Source: Paenibacillus_V sp046244365 (GTDB lineage: Bacteria > Bacillota > Bacilli > Paenibacillales > NBRC-103111). Taken from it: a stretch of 64,000 nt of DNA. Both the position numbers and the translations under genes were made by a program. Where the stretch lies: assembly GCF_046244365.1 (NCBI RefSeq), contig NZ_CP176395.1, positions 3,472,001-3,536,000 on the forward strand, in the 5' to 3' direction. Every line of letters begins with the position of its first letter. Within the stretch, counting starts at the first letter, position 1. Shown here piece after piece: positions 1 to 8,238 of the stretch. The notes under the pieces were generated by a model. The model worked only from the letters and a program-made list of their open reading frames with translations, was not told the origin of the DNA and did no database searches.

Positions 1-1
1 G

Positions 2-604
2 GAAGGCCGAGTTGTTCTGGAGCCGACGGATACCTCAAGTTGGCTGAATGGAATGGCTGGGGCGCTCGCGCGGATTCACGCGGTGGAAGTGGACGATTGT
101 CCATGGACGTTCGCTCCCTACAGCGACGCCGCTTCTCTGGATGCATCCTCGTGGTCGAAGATTCCCGGCAAGTGGCGGACTGCGGCGGGTATCGTAGCGG
201 AGTCTCGACCGTCCTACAAGAAGCGATTCATCCACCGGGACTATCATCCGGCCAATATTTTATGGAACGAGGGTGAAGTAAGCGGCGTCGTGGACTGGGT
301 CAACGGGTGTATGGGGCCGGCAGGCGTCGATGTCGGTCATTGCCGCGTCAACCTGGCGTCGTTATTCGGTGTTCGGACTGCCGACGAATTCTTATCTGCC
401 TACGTCGGCCATGCAGGGACTTCCTTTACCTACGATCCTTATTGGGACATCATCACCTTGATCGACTTCGCCCCGCCTGAAGTATACGGCGGGTGGACGG
501 CCCTTGGCATTACCGGACTCACACAAGAGATGATGATCGAGCGTTTGGACGATTATTTGATCAGCCTTTTGGAGCGCGTTTCCGGCTGGCCGGCCAAAAG
601 ATGA
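2..604 (+). CDS. Aminoglycoside phosphotransferase-like kinase (5' end outside window)
   Basis: The frame is open from base 2, so the N-terminus lies before the window; an internal ATG at 53 is not a convincing start. What remains is the C-terminal lobe of an APH/choline-kinase-like protein. The Brenner motif HRDYHPANIL carries the catalytic Asp and a metal-binding Asn, and VVDWVN further on supplies the second metal-binding Asp. The family phosphorylates small hydroxyl substrates (aminoglycosides, homoserine, choline, methylthioribose) with ATP. The substrate cannot be told from this part, and chromosomal members often have nothing to do with resistance. A stem-loop at 634-676 follows. Family call is firm, function open. 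Confidence 0.8.
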   Translation, partial: EGRVVLEPTDTSSWLNGMAGALARIHAVEVDDCPWTFAPYSDAASLDASSWSKIPGKWRTAAGIVAESRPSYKKRFIHRDYHPANILWNEGEVSGVVDWVNGCMGPAGVDVGHCRVNLASLFGVRTADEFLSAYVGHAGTSFTYDPYWDIITLIDFAPPEVYGGWTALGITGLTQEMMIERLDDYLISLLERVSGWPAKR

Positions 605-633
605 CCGCGGGTAAATCGCTACCTACCATTAAC

Positions 634-680
634 AAGAACCGTCATAACGCCTTAACGGGCGCTATTGACGGTTCTTTTGC
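634..680 (+). terminator. Stem-loop terminator after the APH-like gene
   Basis: An 11-bp perfect stem (AAGAACCGTCA at 634-644 against TGACGGTTCTT at 666-676) with a 21-base loop; the 3' arm ends in TTCTTTTGC. The T-run is short, so termination is likely but not certain. Confidence 0.5.
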
Positions 681-757
681 TGCCCCTCCGATCCATCGAT
701 GAAGAACGTTACTGGGAGATTCTACCATACGTGGTTTGACCGTTAATCGGACGGGAT

Positions 758-785
758 TTGAAGGTGAAATGTTTATTTTTACTAT
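758..785 (+). promoter_or_regulatory. Possible sigma-A promoter for the Nudix gene
   Basis: TTGAAG at 758-763 and TACTAT at 780-785 with a 16-base spacer, in an AT-rich patch just upstream of the Nudix hydrolase gene. It is a consensus-like match only. Confidence 0.3.
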
Positions 786-851
786 AGGGAACGTATGTTC
801 TATAATGGGAGGAGTGTAGTTATTACGGGCGAGATGGAGAGGGAGCGGGTT

Positions 852-1310
852 ATGAAACAAGCCGGAATGGTGCTGGTTGTTAGCGTATCCATATTTCAAG
901 AAGGCAAAGTATTGATCATTCAGGAGAATAAGCCTTCCGTCAGGAATCAATGGAATTTCCCGTCCGGAAGAATAGTACCGGGTGAAGATATTTTGGATGC
1001 TGCACGTAGAGAAGTTAAGGAAGAAACCGGCTACGAAGTCAACCTAACGGGGACAACGGGCGTTTATAATTTTATAAGCAGCACAAACGATCAAGTTATC
1101 TTGTTTCATTTCATCGGTGAAATTATTGGCGGCACTCTTCAATTAGAAGCTAATGAGATTATGGACAGCAGGTGGATTTCGCTCTCCGATTTATGGATTC
1201 CCGGCTTGCTCGAAATTCGCGGGGCAGAGGTCATGAAACAAATTACGAACAACCTCCTGACAGGCAAGAGTCATCCCTTATCGCTCTATAACGCTAAACT
1301 GGTTAAGTAG
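852..1310 (+). CDS. Nudix hydrolase
   Basis: A 152-residue protein of ordinary size for a single Nudix domain. The full Nudix box is visible: G-x5-E in GRIVPGE, then REVKEETGY, giving the metal-binding REXXEE core. Such enzymes hydrolyse a nucleoside diphosphate linked to another moiety (oxidised nucleotides, ADP-sugars, dinucleoside polyphosphates) in the cytoplasm; the substrate is not readable here. The frame also has ATGs at 795 and 834, but the ATG at 852 follows the purine-rich GGAGAGGGAG and gives the usual short N-terminus MKQAGMVLVV, so I prefer it. The gene stands alone. Confidence 0.85.
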   Translation: MKQAGMVLVVSVSIFQEGKVLIIQENKPSVRNQWNFPSGRIVPGEDILDAARREVKEETGYEVNLTGTTGVYNFISSTNDQVILFHFIGEIIGGTLQLEANEIMDSRWISLSDLWIPGLLEIRGAEVMKQITNNLLTGKSHPLSLYNAKLVK

Positions 1311-1377
1311 TTACGAGACGGTCCGAATCCCTGCTTACCGGTCGCAGCGGTCTGGTTTATGGGAGCGGGGGGAACGC

Positions 1378-1382
1378 GAAAC
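1378..1382 (+). promoter_or_regulatory. Possible ECF -35 element (GAAAC)
   Basis: GAAAC followed by a T-run lies about 70 bases before the ECF sigma gene, resembling the GAAAC-type -35 elements of autoregulated ECF operons. No convincing -10 was assigned, so this is a weak call. Confidence 0.25.
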
Positions 1383-1453
1383 TTTTTGTATGAACAAATG
1401 TGACCAACCGGCCCAAATCGTTGTGTTATAGGTAAAAGGAGGGTTTAACGACC

Positions 1454-1936
1454 ATGCAGCCTCTATCGCTTCCGAACGACGGCTTCTCCCGCAAGTACAG
1501 CCAGTACGGCAGTATGCTGTTCAAGATTGCCATGGTCCATCTGGGCAACAAGAGCGACGCCGAAGAAGCGGTTCAGGAAGCTTTTATCAAGCTATTGTAT
1601 AAGGCTCCGGCTTTCGCCGATACCGACCACGAGAAAGCTTGGGTGATTCGGGTACTCGTCAACATTTGCAAAAACTTGACCGGAAGCCTGTGGAGAAAAC
1701 GTGTTGTCCGCATGGAGGAGATCGAAGCGTACTGCGACTCTGCCGAGGATGCGGGATTGGTGGAGAGCGTGCTTCGGTTGCCCTTTAAGTACAAAGCGGC
1801 AATCCATTTATTTTACTATGAGGATTATTCCGTCAAGCAAATCTCCGAAGCGCTACGTATCAGCGAATCCGCCGTCAAGATGCGGCTGCAGCGCGGGCGC
1901 GAGATGTTGAGACTGGAAATGGAGGATGGGCTATGA
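1454..1936 (+). CDS. ECF-family RNA polymerase sigma factor
   Basis: A 160-residue sigma-70 family protein of the size and layout of ECF sigma factors. Region 2 includes SDAEEAVQEAFIKLLY (about residues 35-50) and AWVIRVLVNICKN; region 4 is the C-terminal helix-turn-helix with YSVKQISEALRISESAVKM. There is no region 1 or 3. The start is fixed by AAAGGAGGG upstream. The stop overlaps the start of the next gene (ATGA, 1933-1936), so translation is coupled to that membrane protein, the usual arrangement of an ECF factor and its anti-sigma factor. It probably directs polymerase to envelope-stress or similar genes; the inducing signal is not known. Confidence 0.92.
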   Translation: MQPLSLPNDGFSRKYSQYGSMLFKIAMVHLGNKSDAEEAVQEAFIKLLYKAPAFADTDHEKAWVIRVLVNICKNLTGSLWRKRVVRMEEIEAYCDSAEDAGLVESVLRLPFKYKAAIHLFYYEDYSVKQISEALRISESAVKMRLQRGREMLRLEMEDGL

Positions 1937-2889
1937 ACAAGCAAGATTATAAGCAAGCGTTCGGTAAAATAGAGCCGGATGCATTATTCGGACAGCGGCT
2001 GGCTCAGAAACTGGCGGTTCGGACGCAGCCTAAATCATACGGACCTAACCGAAAAGTCATGCTATCGATTGCCGTCAGCCTGACGGTTGCCCTGTTTGCC
2101 GGGATTTTCACGTTCTCCGATCTTGGCGGCGGCTATAGCCCGGTTTCCATGGTCCCACCCGCGCCAACGGCTGCCGACGGTTCGGTGCTCATTCCGAAGA
2201 TCGAGCTGCCCAAAAAAACAAATGCCATGATGGACATGATCGGGTTAATTGTCTATCAGGGAAGGGTTTATACTCAAACGTCGACGCATATCCCGCCGGA
2301 AGCGGCCAAAGCCGTGCTTGGAGAGAAGATTGGCCGCACCAAAGGGAATATCGATGAATGGAGCAGTCAGAAGGAGTACGCTAAGGAGCTGGCGTCGTCC
2401 ATTGGCAAGCAGGATGTTTATACCGTCAAAGGCTATGACAGCGATTTTCGTCTCATGACCTATCAAGTTGCCGACGGGCAAATCTGGGCGGAATTCTACG
2501 AATGTCTAAACGGGATTCAAATCGCCAAAGGAGCGGACGTGCTCGGGAAACTCAAAATAATAGGAAACGTGCAGTCGGCAAGCTGGGAGAACTTCGAGAG
2601 CTGGAACGGTGACCTCAAGCAGTTTCGCAAGCTCCCCTTATCCGCAGAGGTTCAGAAATTCCTTGAGGCGCTGAACGCCGCCAAGCCGGTCGAGTGGGAG
2701 ACGCTGTATAATCAGGGGATTTACGACCAAGGTGGCCAATCACGGAAATTCATCCTGTTTAAACTCCAAGATCAGAGCGAAGTTCGTCTGGAGCTGCACC
2801 AGGGAGGTTACGTGAGATACGGGCATGCCCAAGTATTTTTTAAGCTGGACGATGCGGCATTCGCCGCCATGTGGGGGAGCTTGAAATGA
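1933..2889 (+). CDS. Probable membrane anti-sigma factor
   Basis: A 318-residue protein starting inside the stop codon of the ECF sigma gene. It has a roughly 40-residue cytoplasmic N-terminus, one transmembrane helix (VMLSIAVSLTVALFAGIF, about residues 42-60) and a large extracytoplasmic part. The topology and translational coupling fit an anti-sigma factor that holds its partner at the membrane until a signal arrives. I see no zinc-binding HxxxCxxC motif of the ZAS class in the N-terminal part, and the outer domain matches no family I can name. The role is inferred mainly from position. Confidence 0.7.
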   Translation: MNKQDYKQAFGKIEPDALFGQRLAQKLAVRTQPKSYGPNRKVMLSIAVSLTVALFAGIFTFSDLGGGYSPVSMVPPAPTAADGSVLIPKIELPKKTNAMMDMIGLIVYQGRVYTQTSTHIPPEAAKAVLGEKIGRTKGNIDEWSSQKEYAKELASSIGKQDVYTVKGYDSDFRLMTYQVADGQIWAEFYECLNGIQIAKGADVLGKLKIIGNVQSASWENFESWNGDLKQFRKLPLSAEVQKFLEALNAAKPVEWETLYNQGIYDQGGQSRKFILFKLQDQSEVRLELHQGGYVRYGHAQVFFKLDDAAFAAMWGSLK

Positions 2890-2928
2890 CCTCAAGCTTT
2901 TCTCCCGCCAAGAAAATAGCTGCAGCAC

Positions 2929-2973
2929 AAAAACCTTGAAGGAACGCTTGCCGTTCTATCGAGGTTTTTTTCT
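2929..2973 (+). terminator. Rho-independent terminator after the sigma/anti-sigma operon
   Basis: AAAACCTTGA (2929 on) pairs with TCGAGGTTTT across an inner GGAACG/CGTTCT stem, and the 3' arm runs into TTTTTTTCT. A good terminator 40 bases past the stop codon. Confidence 0.75.
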
Positions 2974-3057
2974 ATGCCGTTTGTGGTCAGTATCATCTAA
3001 ATAATGAAAAGGAAAGAGAAACGATAATAATAAAAGCTTTGGGGATTATTTCATCCA

Positions 3058-3071
3058 AGTAAGCGCTTTCT
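3058..3071 (+). promoter_or_regulatory. Candidate cre (CcpA) site upstream of the kimA leader
   Basis: AGTAAGCGCTTTCT differs from the cre consensus TGWAAGCGYTWWCW only at the first base. It lies before the riboswitch leader of kimA. Carbon control of this gene would be unusual, so treat it as a sequence match only. Confidence 0.35.
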
Positions 3072-3184
3072 GGATATCTTTTTCAAAATATATGGCGGAA
3101 ACCCGTTCCGATGTCAGTTTTACAAAACGAACTGGCAGACGTAATATACAATTCAGCCTTTAAGAAAATATCGGTTTCAAAACT

Positions 3185-3352
3185 TATTCGCTTAATTTCC
3201 GTTAAGGAAAACGGGGGAACCAATGATGATAGTTGCCTGAACATCAGGTATACGTCATATGGGGTGAATCCTGATAGCAGACTGTACCGAGTTTGCGATT
3301 CTGGTAGAGCGACTCTCACCGTCCGAATCCGACAGCTAACCTCGTAAGCGTT
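3185..3352 (+). promoter_or_regulatory. c-di-AMP riboswitch (ydaO/yuaA class)
   Basis: The leader of the next gene carries the conserved blocks of the ydaO/yuaA RNA: CGCTTAATTTCC near 3189, GGGGGAACCAATG, TGGGGTGAATCC, GGTAGAGCGACTCTCACC, CCGAATCCGACAGCTAACC and the closing TCGTAAGCG ending near 3350. The 5' CGCTTA and 3' TAAGCG form the closing helix. The class binds cyclic di-AMP and turns expression off when the nucleotide is abundant. A terminator at 3384-3410 is the obvious expression platform. Both the motif and the downstream potassium importer agree with the class. Confidence 0.95.
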
Positions 3353-3383
3353 GATTGAGGGGGTTTGTAAACTTGTGGTCGTA

Positions 3384-3411
3384 AACACAGGATTCTAACC
3401 TGTGTTTTTTG
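3384..3411 (+). terminator. Riboswitch expression-platform terminator
   Basis: AACACAGG (3384-3391) pairs perfectly with CCTGTGTT (3399-3406) over a 7-base loop and runs into six T's. It sits between the c-di-AMP aptamer and kimA, so ligand binding should favour this hairpin and stop transcription before the gene. Confidence 0.85.
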
Positions 3412-3483
3412 TTTGCCAAAAATGACTATACGATCAGGGAATGTGTGCATAATAAAAAAAAAATGCGGCGGTGAAACGAACTC

Positions 3484-5310
3484 GTGTTTTCTTCTCTAAA
3501 AAGATTTTTAATCGGAAGACCGTTAAAATCCAATGAATTAGGCGAGCAGAAGCTTAATAAAACGAAGGCCCTTGCCATTCTTTCCTCAGATGCCTTATCT
3601 TCGGTGGCATATGGTCCTGAACAAATCTTGTTGGTTTTAATTACCGTAAGCGCTGCAGCGTTTTGGTATTCGATCCCGATCGCGGTTGGAGTATTGATTT
3701 TATTACTAGCCCTTATTTTATCTTATAGGCAAATTATTTTTGCCTACCCTCACGGCGGAGGAGCTTACGTGGTTTCGAAGGAAAATCTGGGTCTATACCC
3801 CGGATTAATCGCTGGAGGCTCGCTGTTGGTGGACTACATTTTGACGGTGGCGGTAAGCGTATCGGCCGGAACGGATGCCATCACGTCGGCTTTTCCAGGA
3901 TTGCATTCCTATAATGTATTCATTGCCATCCTCTTTGTATTGTTCATTACCACCTTGAACCTAAGGGGGGTAACGGAGTCCGCTTCCATATTTGCCTATC
4001 CGGTATATTTATTTGTTTTAGCGTTATTCGTATTAATCGGCGTAGGCATTTACAACATCCTAACAGGTCATGTATCGCCTGAATTACATGCGCCGATCGG
4101 TACCCCGGTGGCGGGAATCAGTTTGTTTCTGCTCCTAAGAGCGTTTGCCTCGGGAAGTTCCGCACTAACAGGCGTTGAAGCCATTTCGAACGCAATTCCT
4201 AATTTTAAAGACCATGCTCCTAATAATGCCGCCAAAACGCTAATTGCGATGGGCGCCTTGCTTGCTGTGTTATTTTCGGGAATCGTATTTTTAGCTTATT
4301 ATTACGGGATTAGTCCTCGAGAAGAAGTCACTGTCGTTTCAGATATTGCTGAGCAGACTTTCGGACGGAACTTTATGTATTACTTCATTCAAGGTACAAC
4401 AGCGCTGATCTTAATACTTGCCGCAAACACGGGTTATTCTGCTTTTCCTTTGCTGGCCGTTAATCTCGCCAAGGATAAGTTTATCCCAAGAATGTTCACG
4501 ATTCGAGGAGACCGGCTAGGGTATTCGAATGGAATTATTATACTGGGCATTTTCTCAATCCTCTTGATTGTGGCGTTTGAAGGCCGGACCGAACATCTCA
4601 TCCCCCTGTATGCCGTTGGCGTGTTTATCCCTTTTACCCTCTCCCAGTCGGGTATGATGGTGAAGTGGATTCGCGAAAAACCTGAAGGATGGATATCGAA
4701 GTTAATCATTAACTCGACCGGCGCTTTGATTAGCTTCATAGTCACCATGATGTTCTTTTTAACCAAATTCACACAGGTGTGGTCTGTCTTAGTTTTTCTG
4801 CCCCTAATCATACTGCTCTTTCATCGGATTAGAAAGCATTATGAAGCGGTAGCCGACCAACTAAGAATTACAACTTGTGAGCCGACTATGCCGATTGAGG
4901 GGAATGTCATCATTCTTCCTGTCGCTGGAATCACCCATGTGGTGGAGAACTCGTTGAACTATGCCAAGTCGCTTTCCGCCCACCAGATCATTGCCGTTTA
5001 CGTTCCTTTCGAAAGAGAGGATGAAGCGGCGTTTGTAGAAAAATGGAATAAGTGGCAGCCTGATGTGAGACTGGTAACCCTCCATTCTCCTTACAGAAGC
5101 ATTATTCAGCCGCTGACTAAATTTATTGATACTATTCAACGTAAGGCGAGCGAATCGCATTACCAGGTTACGGTTATTATTCCGCAATTCATTCCAAAGA
5201 AAGGCTGGCACAACATCCTGCATAATCAATCCAGTTTACTGATTCGTACTCACTTGCTATATCGGAGAAATGTGATCGTAACTACTGTTCCATACCACTT
5301 AAAGAAATGA
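3484..5310 (+). CDS. kimA: KimA high-affinity potassium importer
   Basis: A 608-residue APC-superfamily transporter, nearly the same length as Bacillus subtilis KimA (YdaO) and similar along its whole length. About 12 transmembrane helices occupy residues 30-440; the C-terminal 150 residues form a cytoplasmic domain, the part that receives c-di-AMP control in KimA. Residues I recall as potassium-site residues in KimA fall at the same numbers: Asp36 and Tyr43 in SSDALSSVAYG, Asp117 and Tyr118 in LLVDYILT, plus Thr121 and Ser125. It imports K+ driven by protons. The start is a GTG at 3484 with a weak ribosome site. Expression is expected to fall when c-di-AMP rises, through the upstream riboswitch and terminator. 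Confidence 0.93.
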   Translation: MFSSLKRFLIGRPLKSNELGEQKLNKTKALAILSSDALSSVAYGPEQILLVLITVSAAAFWYSIPIAVGVLILLLALILSYRQIIFAYPHGGGAYVVSKENLGLYPGLIAGGSLLVDYILTVAVSVSAGTDAITSAFPGLHSYNVFIAILFVLFITTLNLRGVTESASIFAYPVYLFVLALFVLIGVGIYNILTGHVSPELHAPIGTPVAGISLFLLLRAFASGSSALTGVEAISNAIPNFKDHAPNNAAKTLIAMGALLAVLFSGIVFLAYYYGISPREEVTVVSDIAEQTFGRNFMYYFIQGTTALILILAANTGYSAFPLLAVNLAKDKFIPRMFTIRGDRLGYSNGIIILGIFSILLIVAFEGRTEHLIPLYAVGVFIPFTLSQSGMMVKWIREKPEGWISKLIINSTGALISFIVTMMFFLTKFTQVWSVLVFLPLIILLFHRIRKHYEAVADQLRITTCEPTMPIEGNVIILPVAGITHVVENSLNYAKSLSAHQIIAVYVPFEREDEAAFVEKWNKWQPDVRLVTLHSPYRSIIQPLTKFIDTIQRKASESHYQVTVIIPQFIPKKGWHNILHNQSSLLIRTHLLYRRNVIVTTVPYHLKK

Positions 5311-5374
5311 TTTGAACCAGACTGCTCCGCTTGTTCTACCTCGGCTAGCGTTTTGAAAACCCCTTACAAAGCAA

Positions 5375-5405
5375 AGAGGTCGACCCGAAGTGCGGGTCGG
5401 CCTCT
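5375..5405. terminator. Stem-loop between convergent kimA and cupin genes
   Basis: AGAGG-T-CGACCCG (5375-5387) pairs with CGGGTCG-G-CCTCT (5393-5405) over a 5-base loop, a 13-bp stem with one wobble. There is no T-run on the plus side; on the minus side TTTGTAAGGGGTTTTC follows, so it better suits the cupin gene. Confidence 0.5.
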
Positions 5406-5456
5406 ACGTATGAACCGCACATGATGCCTAAAAATTCGTTTCCGGTTAGTAACGGC

Positions 5457-6182
5457 TCACACTCTTCCTCCGTTGCCGATGATGGGCTGGTACGAAGGAG
5501 AGTATCCATAAGGCTGATTGTAGTAAGCCTGGTTGTTGTACACCTGATTGCTGTATACCTGGTTGCTGTATACATGGTTGGTATTCGTCTGCGGAGGAAC
5601 CGTCTCCGGATATTCCTGCCGCATTTCGTTCTCCCGGTCTTGACCTTGACGGCAGCCCTTAGGAGGACCGATGACGACCGTATCGGTAATCGGAGCAAAC
5701 GTCTGTTTCACTTTCGCTTCATCCAGACAATACGTGTGGGCAAAAACGCTCGCAGGCGTTAAGCGGAGAAGATCGGAGCCTGCAATAAATTCCGGAACCG
5801 GCGCATCGAAGATAGCCAATAAATGGGTATTATCGGCCGTCGCCACTTCATAATGCCACCACCCCTGGGGCACATTCGCCACTTGTCCCGGCGCAATCGA
5901 GAAGTTAAGCAGCTCCTTCGAAAAAGGGTTAACCAAAGAAACGACCGCTGAGCCGGAAATACAATACACCAGCTCCGAAGCATTTTGGTGAATGTGAGGC
6001 TCGATCACATTGCCCTTGCTGAGGTAAATATCCAACAAGGATACGTTTCCCAGCGTGTTCAACTGGTTAACGGAAAGCGAGTTGATTAGGTTCCGATTGT
6101 CTTTTTTGAAGAAGAGGTTATTTTTCAAATCATAAGTATATTGCGTGGACGGCGATGTGAAATCCATATACGATACAGCCAA
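5457..6182 (-). CDS. Cupin-domain protein with Asn/Tyr-rich repeat tail
   Basis: A 241-residue protein. Residues about 45-140 form a single cupin barrel: HIHQNASELVYCISG carries the metal-binding His and Glu of cupin motif 1, and PGQVANVPQGWWHYEV is motif 2. This resembles the oxalate-decarboxylase-like cupins of bacilli. The last 45 residues are very different, with tandem units of the type YSNQV, YNNQA and YYNQP, reflecting a DNA repeat near 5540-5590. Such Asn/Tyr/Gln-rich tails occur in spore-coat and surface proteins of bacilli, so a coat location is possible but inferred. No signal peptide is visible. The gene converges with kimA. Confidence 0.75.
   Translation of the reverse strand: MAVSYMDFTSPSTQYTYDLKNNLFFKKDNRNLINSLSVNQLNTLGNVSLLDIYLSKGNVIEPHIHQNASELVYCISGSAVVSLVNPFSKELLNFSIAPGQVANVPQGWWHYEVATADNTHLLAIFDAPVPEFIAGSDLLRLTPASVFAHTYCLDEAKVKQTFAPITDTVVIGPPKGCRQGQDRENEMRQEYPETVPPQTNTNHVYSNQVYSNQVYNNQAYYNQPYGYSPSYQPIIGNGGRV
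5535..5590. repeat. Short tandem repeats encoding the NQ-rich tail of the cupin
   Basis: Imperfect copies of a 15-base unit (CTGGTTGCTGTATAC and variants) lie in tandem inside the 3' end of the cupin gene and give its YSNQV-like units. The tail length may vary between strains. Confidence 0.7.
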
Positions 6183-6371
6183 GATAAACCCTGCCCTTCG
6201 TTTCGATTTAGGCGTTTGACCTACTCGGATATCATATGTATTCGCCTAGTCACGTGTTCGCGCGTTTACGGCCGTTTCGAATTGCTGGCTCTTTTTTTCG
6301 CTTCCTCGACCCTTCGTGCCGGAATCGGGTACAATGGTAGGAAGAGTACCATAACTAGGAGCGAGATAAAG

Positions 6372-7070
6372 ATGAAGCGCATTACGATATTAGTCGCGGA
6401 CGATGAAGCCGAGATTGCGGATTTGATCGAGCTGCATTTAGAGAAAGAAGGCTACCGCATGATCAAGGCGTCCGACGGTCAAGAAGCGCTCTTGGCGATC
6501 CAATCGCAGCAGATCGATTTGGCGATCCTGGATATCATGATGCCCAAGCTGGACGGTTATGAAGTGACCCGGAAAATTCGGGAGCAGCATCATATGCCGA
6601 TCATTTTCCTGAGCGCCAAGACGTCCGACTTGAACAAAATAACGGGACTGGTGGTAGGTGCGGACGATTATATGACCAAGCCGTTCAACCCTATGGAGCT
6701 GGTTGCCCGCGTGAACGCCCAATTGCGGCGCTATATGCAGTTGAATCAGCCGCCGGCCGTCACGACATCCGTATTGGAGGCGGGCGGGTTGACCATTTAC
6801 CCGGATCAGCGCAATGTGTTTCTCTACGGAGAGCCGGTCGAGCTGACGCCGAAAGAGTTCGATATTTTGTTTTTGCTGGCGGAGCATTCCAAGAAAGTGT
6901 TCAGCGTGGAAAACATTTTTCGGCACGTATGGGGAGAAGCGTATTACGAGAATGACAGCAACACCGTGATGGTGCATATTCGTACGCTTCGCAAGAAGCT
7001 TGGGGAAGACAAGAACAAGAACAAATTCATCAAAACCATTTGGGGGGTGGGTTACACGTTCAATGGCTAA
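6372..7070 (+). CDS. VanR-type OmpR response regulator
   Basis: A 232-residue regulator with an N-terminal receiver (acidic pocket DDE near residue 9, phospho-acceptor Asp in LAILDIMMP, switch Lys in YMTKPFNP) and a C-terminal winged helix ending in KTIWGVGYTFNG. The start at 6372 has AGGAGCGA upstream; the longer open frame from 6141 lacks any support. It overlaps the kinase gene by 8 bases. The run regulator, kinase, VanY, VanZ has the order of the 5' part of vanF-type glycopeptide resistance clusters, so VanR-like is the natural reading. It should activate the carboxypeptidase gene when phosphorylated. Confidence 0.88.
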   Translation: MKRITILVADDEAEIADLIELHLEKEGYRMIKASDGQEALLAIQSQQIDLAILDIMMPKLDGYEVTRKIREQHHMPIIFLSAKTSDLNKITGLVVGADDYMTKPFNPMELVARVNAQLRRYMQLNQPPAVTTSVLEAGGLTIYPDQRNVFLYGEPVELTPKEFDILFLLAEHSKKVFSVENIFRHVWGEAYYENDSNTVMVHIRTLRKKLGEDKNKNKFIKTIWGVGYTFNG

Positions 7071-8151
7071 GATCATGCGAAGCTTTCGTTTCAAAATGCT
7101 CCTGCTGTTCGGGCTGAGCATGCTGCTTTCAGGCGCCATTACGTTCGCCATTTATAAAGGACTTCAGTTGTATTATCGTTCGAACGTTCTGGCCGAGGAT
7201 CCGCTTGCCCGTTACCGCTCCTTCATGAACAATGTCGGAGATGTGAATGTCTTCTTGATTCTTTTTATCCCGCTATCCGTTCTGTTCTTCTTCTTTCTGA
7301 CCAAGCCCTACGCCGCATATTTCCGCGAAATTTCGAGCGGCATCCATCACCTCGCGAACGGCGACTTTCATAGCCGGGTGCACATTTCCTCGAATGACGA
7401 GTTCGGCGATATTGCGGAGGATATTAATTTGGCGAGCGAGATGCTTCAGAAAGCGGTGGAAAGAGGGGATTTCGCCGAGAGCAGCAAAGATCAGCTCGTC
7501 TTGAACCTGGCGCATGATTTACGCACGCCGCTGACGTCCGTGCTCGGGTATTTGGATTTTATTCTGCAGGACAAGCAGCTGACAGCGGAGCAAATCAAGC
7601 ATTACACGAGCATTGCCTTTACCAAGTCTTTGCGGCTGGAGAAGCTTATCGACGAGCTGTTCGAGATCACAAGGATGAACTATGGCATGCTCACCGCCGA
7701 CAAAAAACCGATCGATCTGAGCGAGCTGCTCATTCAATTAAACGAAGAGCTGTTTCCGGCTTTCGAAAAAAACAGCCTGATCGCGAGGCTGAATGTGAAT
7801 CCCCACCTTCATATTCAAGGCGACGGAGAGTTGTTGGCTCGCGTATTCGAAAATTTATTGACCAATGCGATCCGCTATGGCGGCGACGGCCAGTTTATCG
7901 ACATCAACGGCTATCTGGAGGGCGGGGAAGCGGTCATTCAAGTCGTCAACTACGGGCACTGCATTCCCGCGGAGCAGCTGCCTCGCATATTCGACATGTT
8001 TTATATCGGCGATCAGGCGAGGACGCATCGGAGCGGGAGCACGGGACTCGGCCTATTCATTGCCAAAAATATTGTGGAGCAGCATAACGGCAGCATTTCC
8101 GCTCAGAGCAATACGATTCATACTATGTTTGAAGTGCGGCTGCCGGCATAA
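7063..8151 (+). CDS. VanS-type sensor histidine kinase
   Basis: A 362-residue membrane kinase. Two transmembrane helices (about residues 12-30 and 62-82) bracket a short outer loop, followed by a HAMP-like linker, the dimerisation/phospho-acceptor helix with LAHDLRTPLTSVLGYL (His151) and an ATPase domain with NLLTNAIRYG and GLGLFIAKNIVEQHNG. The short loop and the H-box wording resemble VanS-type sensors. The start at 7063 lies within the last codons of the regulator gene behind a G-rich site. Its partner is the preceding regulator. The signal, presumably a cell-wall antibiotic or wall damage, is inferred from the neighbourhood. Confidence 0.85.
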   Translation: MAKIMRSFRFKMLLLFGLSMLLSGAITFAIYKGLQLYYRSNVLAEDPLARYRSFMNNVGDVNVFLILFIPLSVLFFFFLTKPYAAYFREISSGIHHLANGDFHSRVHISSNDEFGDIAEDINLASEMLQKAVERGDFAESSKDQLVLNLAHDLRTPLTSVLGYLDFILQDKQLTAEQIKHYTSIAFTKSLRLEKLIDELFEITRMNYGMLTADKKPIDLSELLIQLNEELFPAFEKNSLIARLNVNPHLHIQGDGELLARVFENLLTNAIRYGGDGQFIDINGYLEGGEAVIQVVNYGHCIPAEQLPRIFDMFYIGDQARTHRSGSTGLGLFIAKNIVEQHNGSISAQSNTIHTMFEVRLPA

Positions 8152-8238
8152 TTTAAGAAAAATTTTAACTTTCCACCACTTCTTTTTAAACAGTTTTCCC
8201 TATCCTAGGTACATAACGGGGTGAGGAGGAAACGGTAA

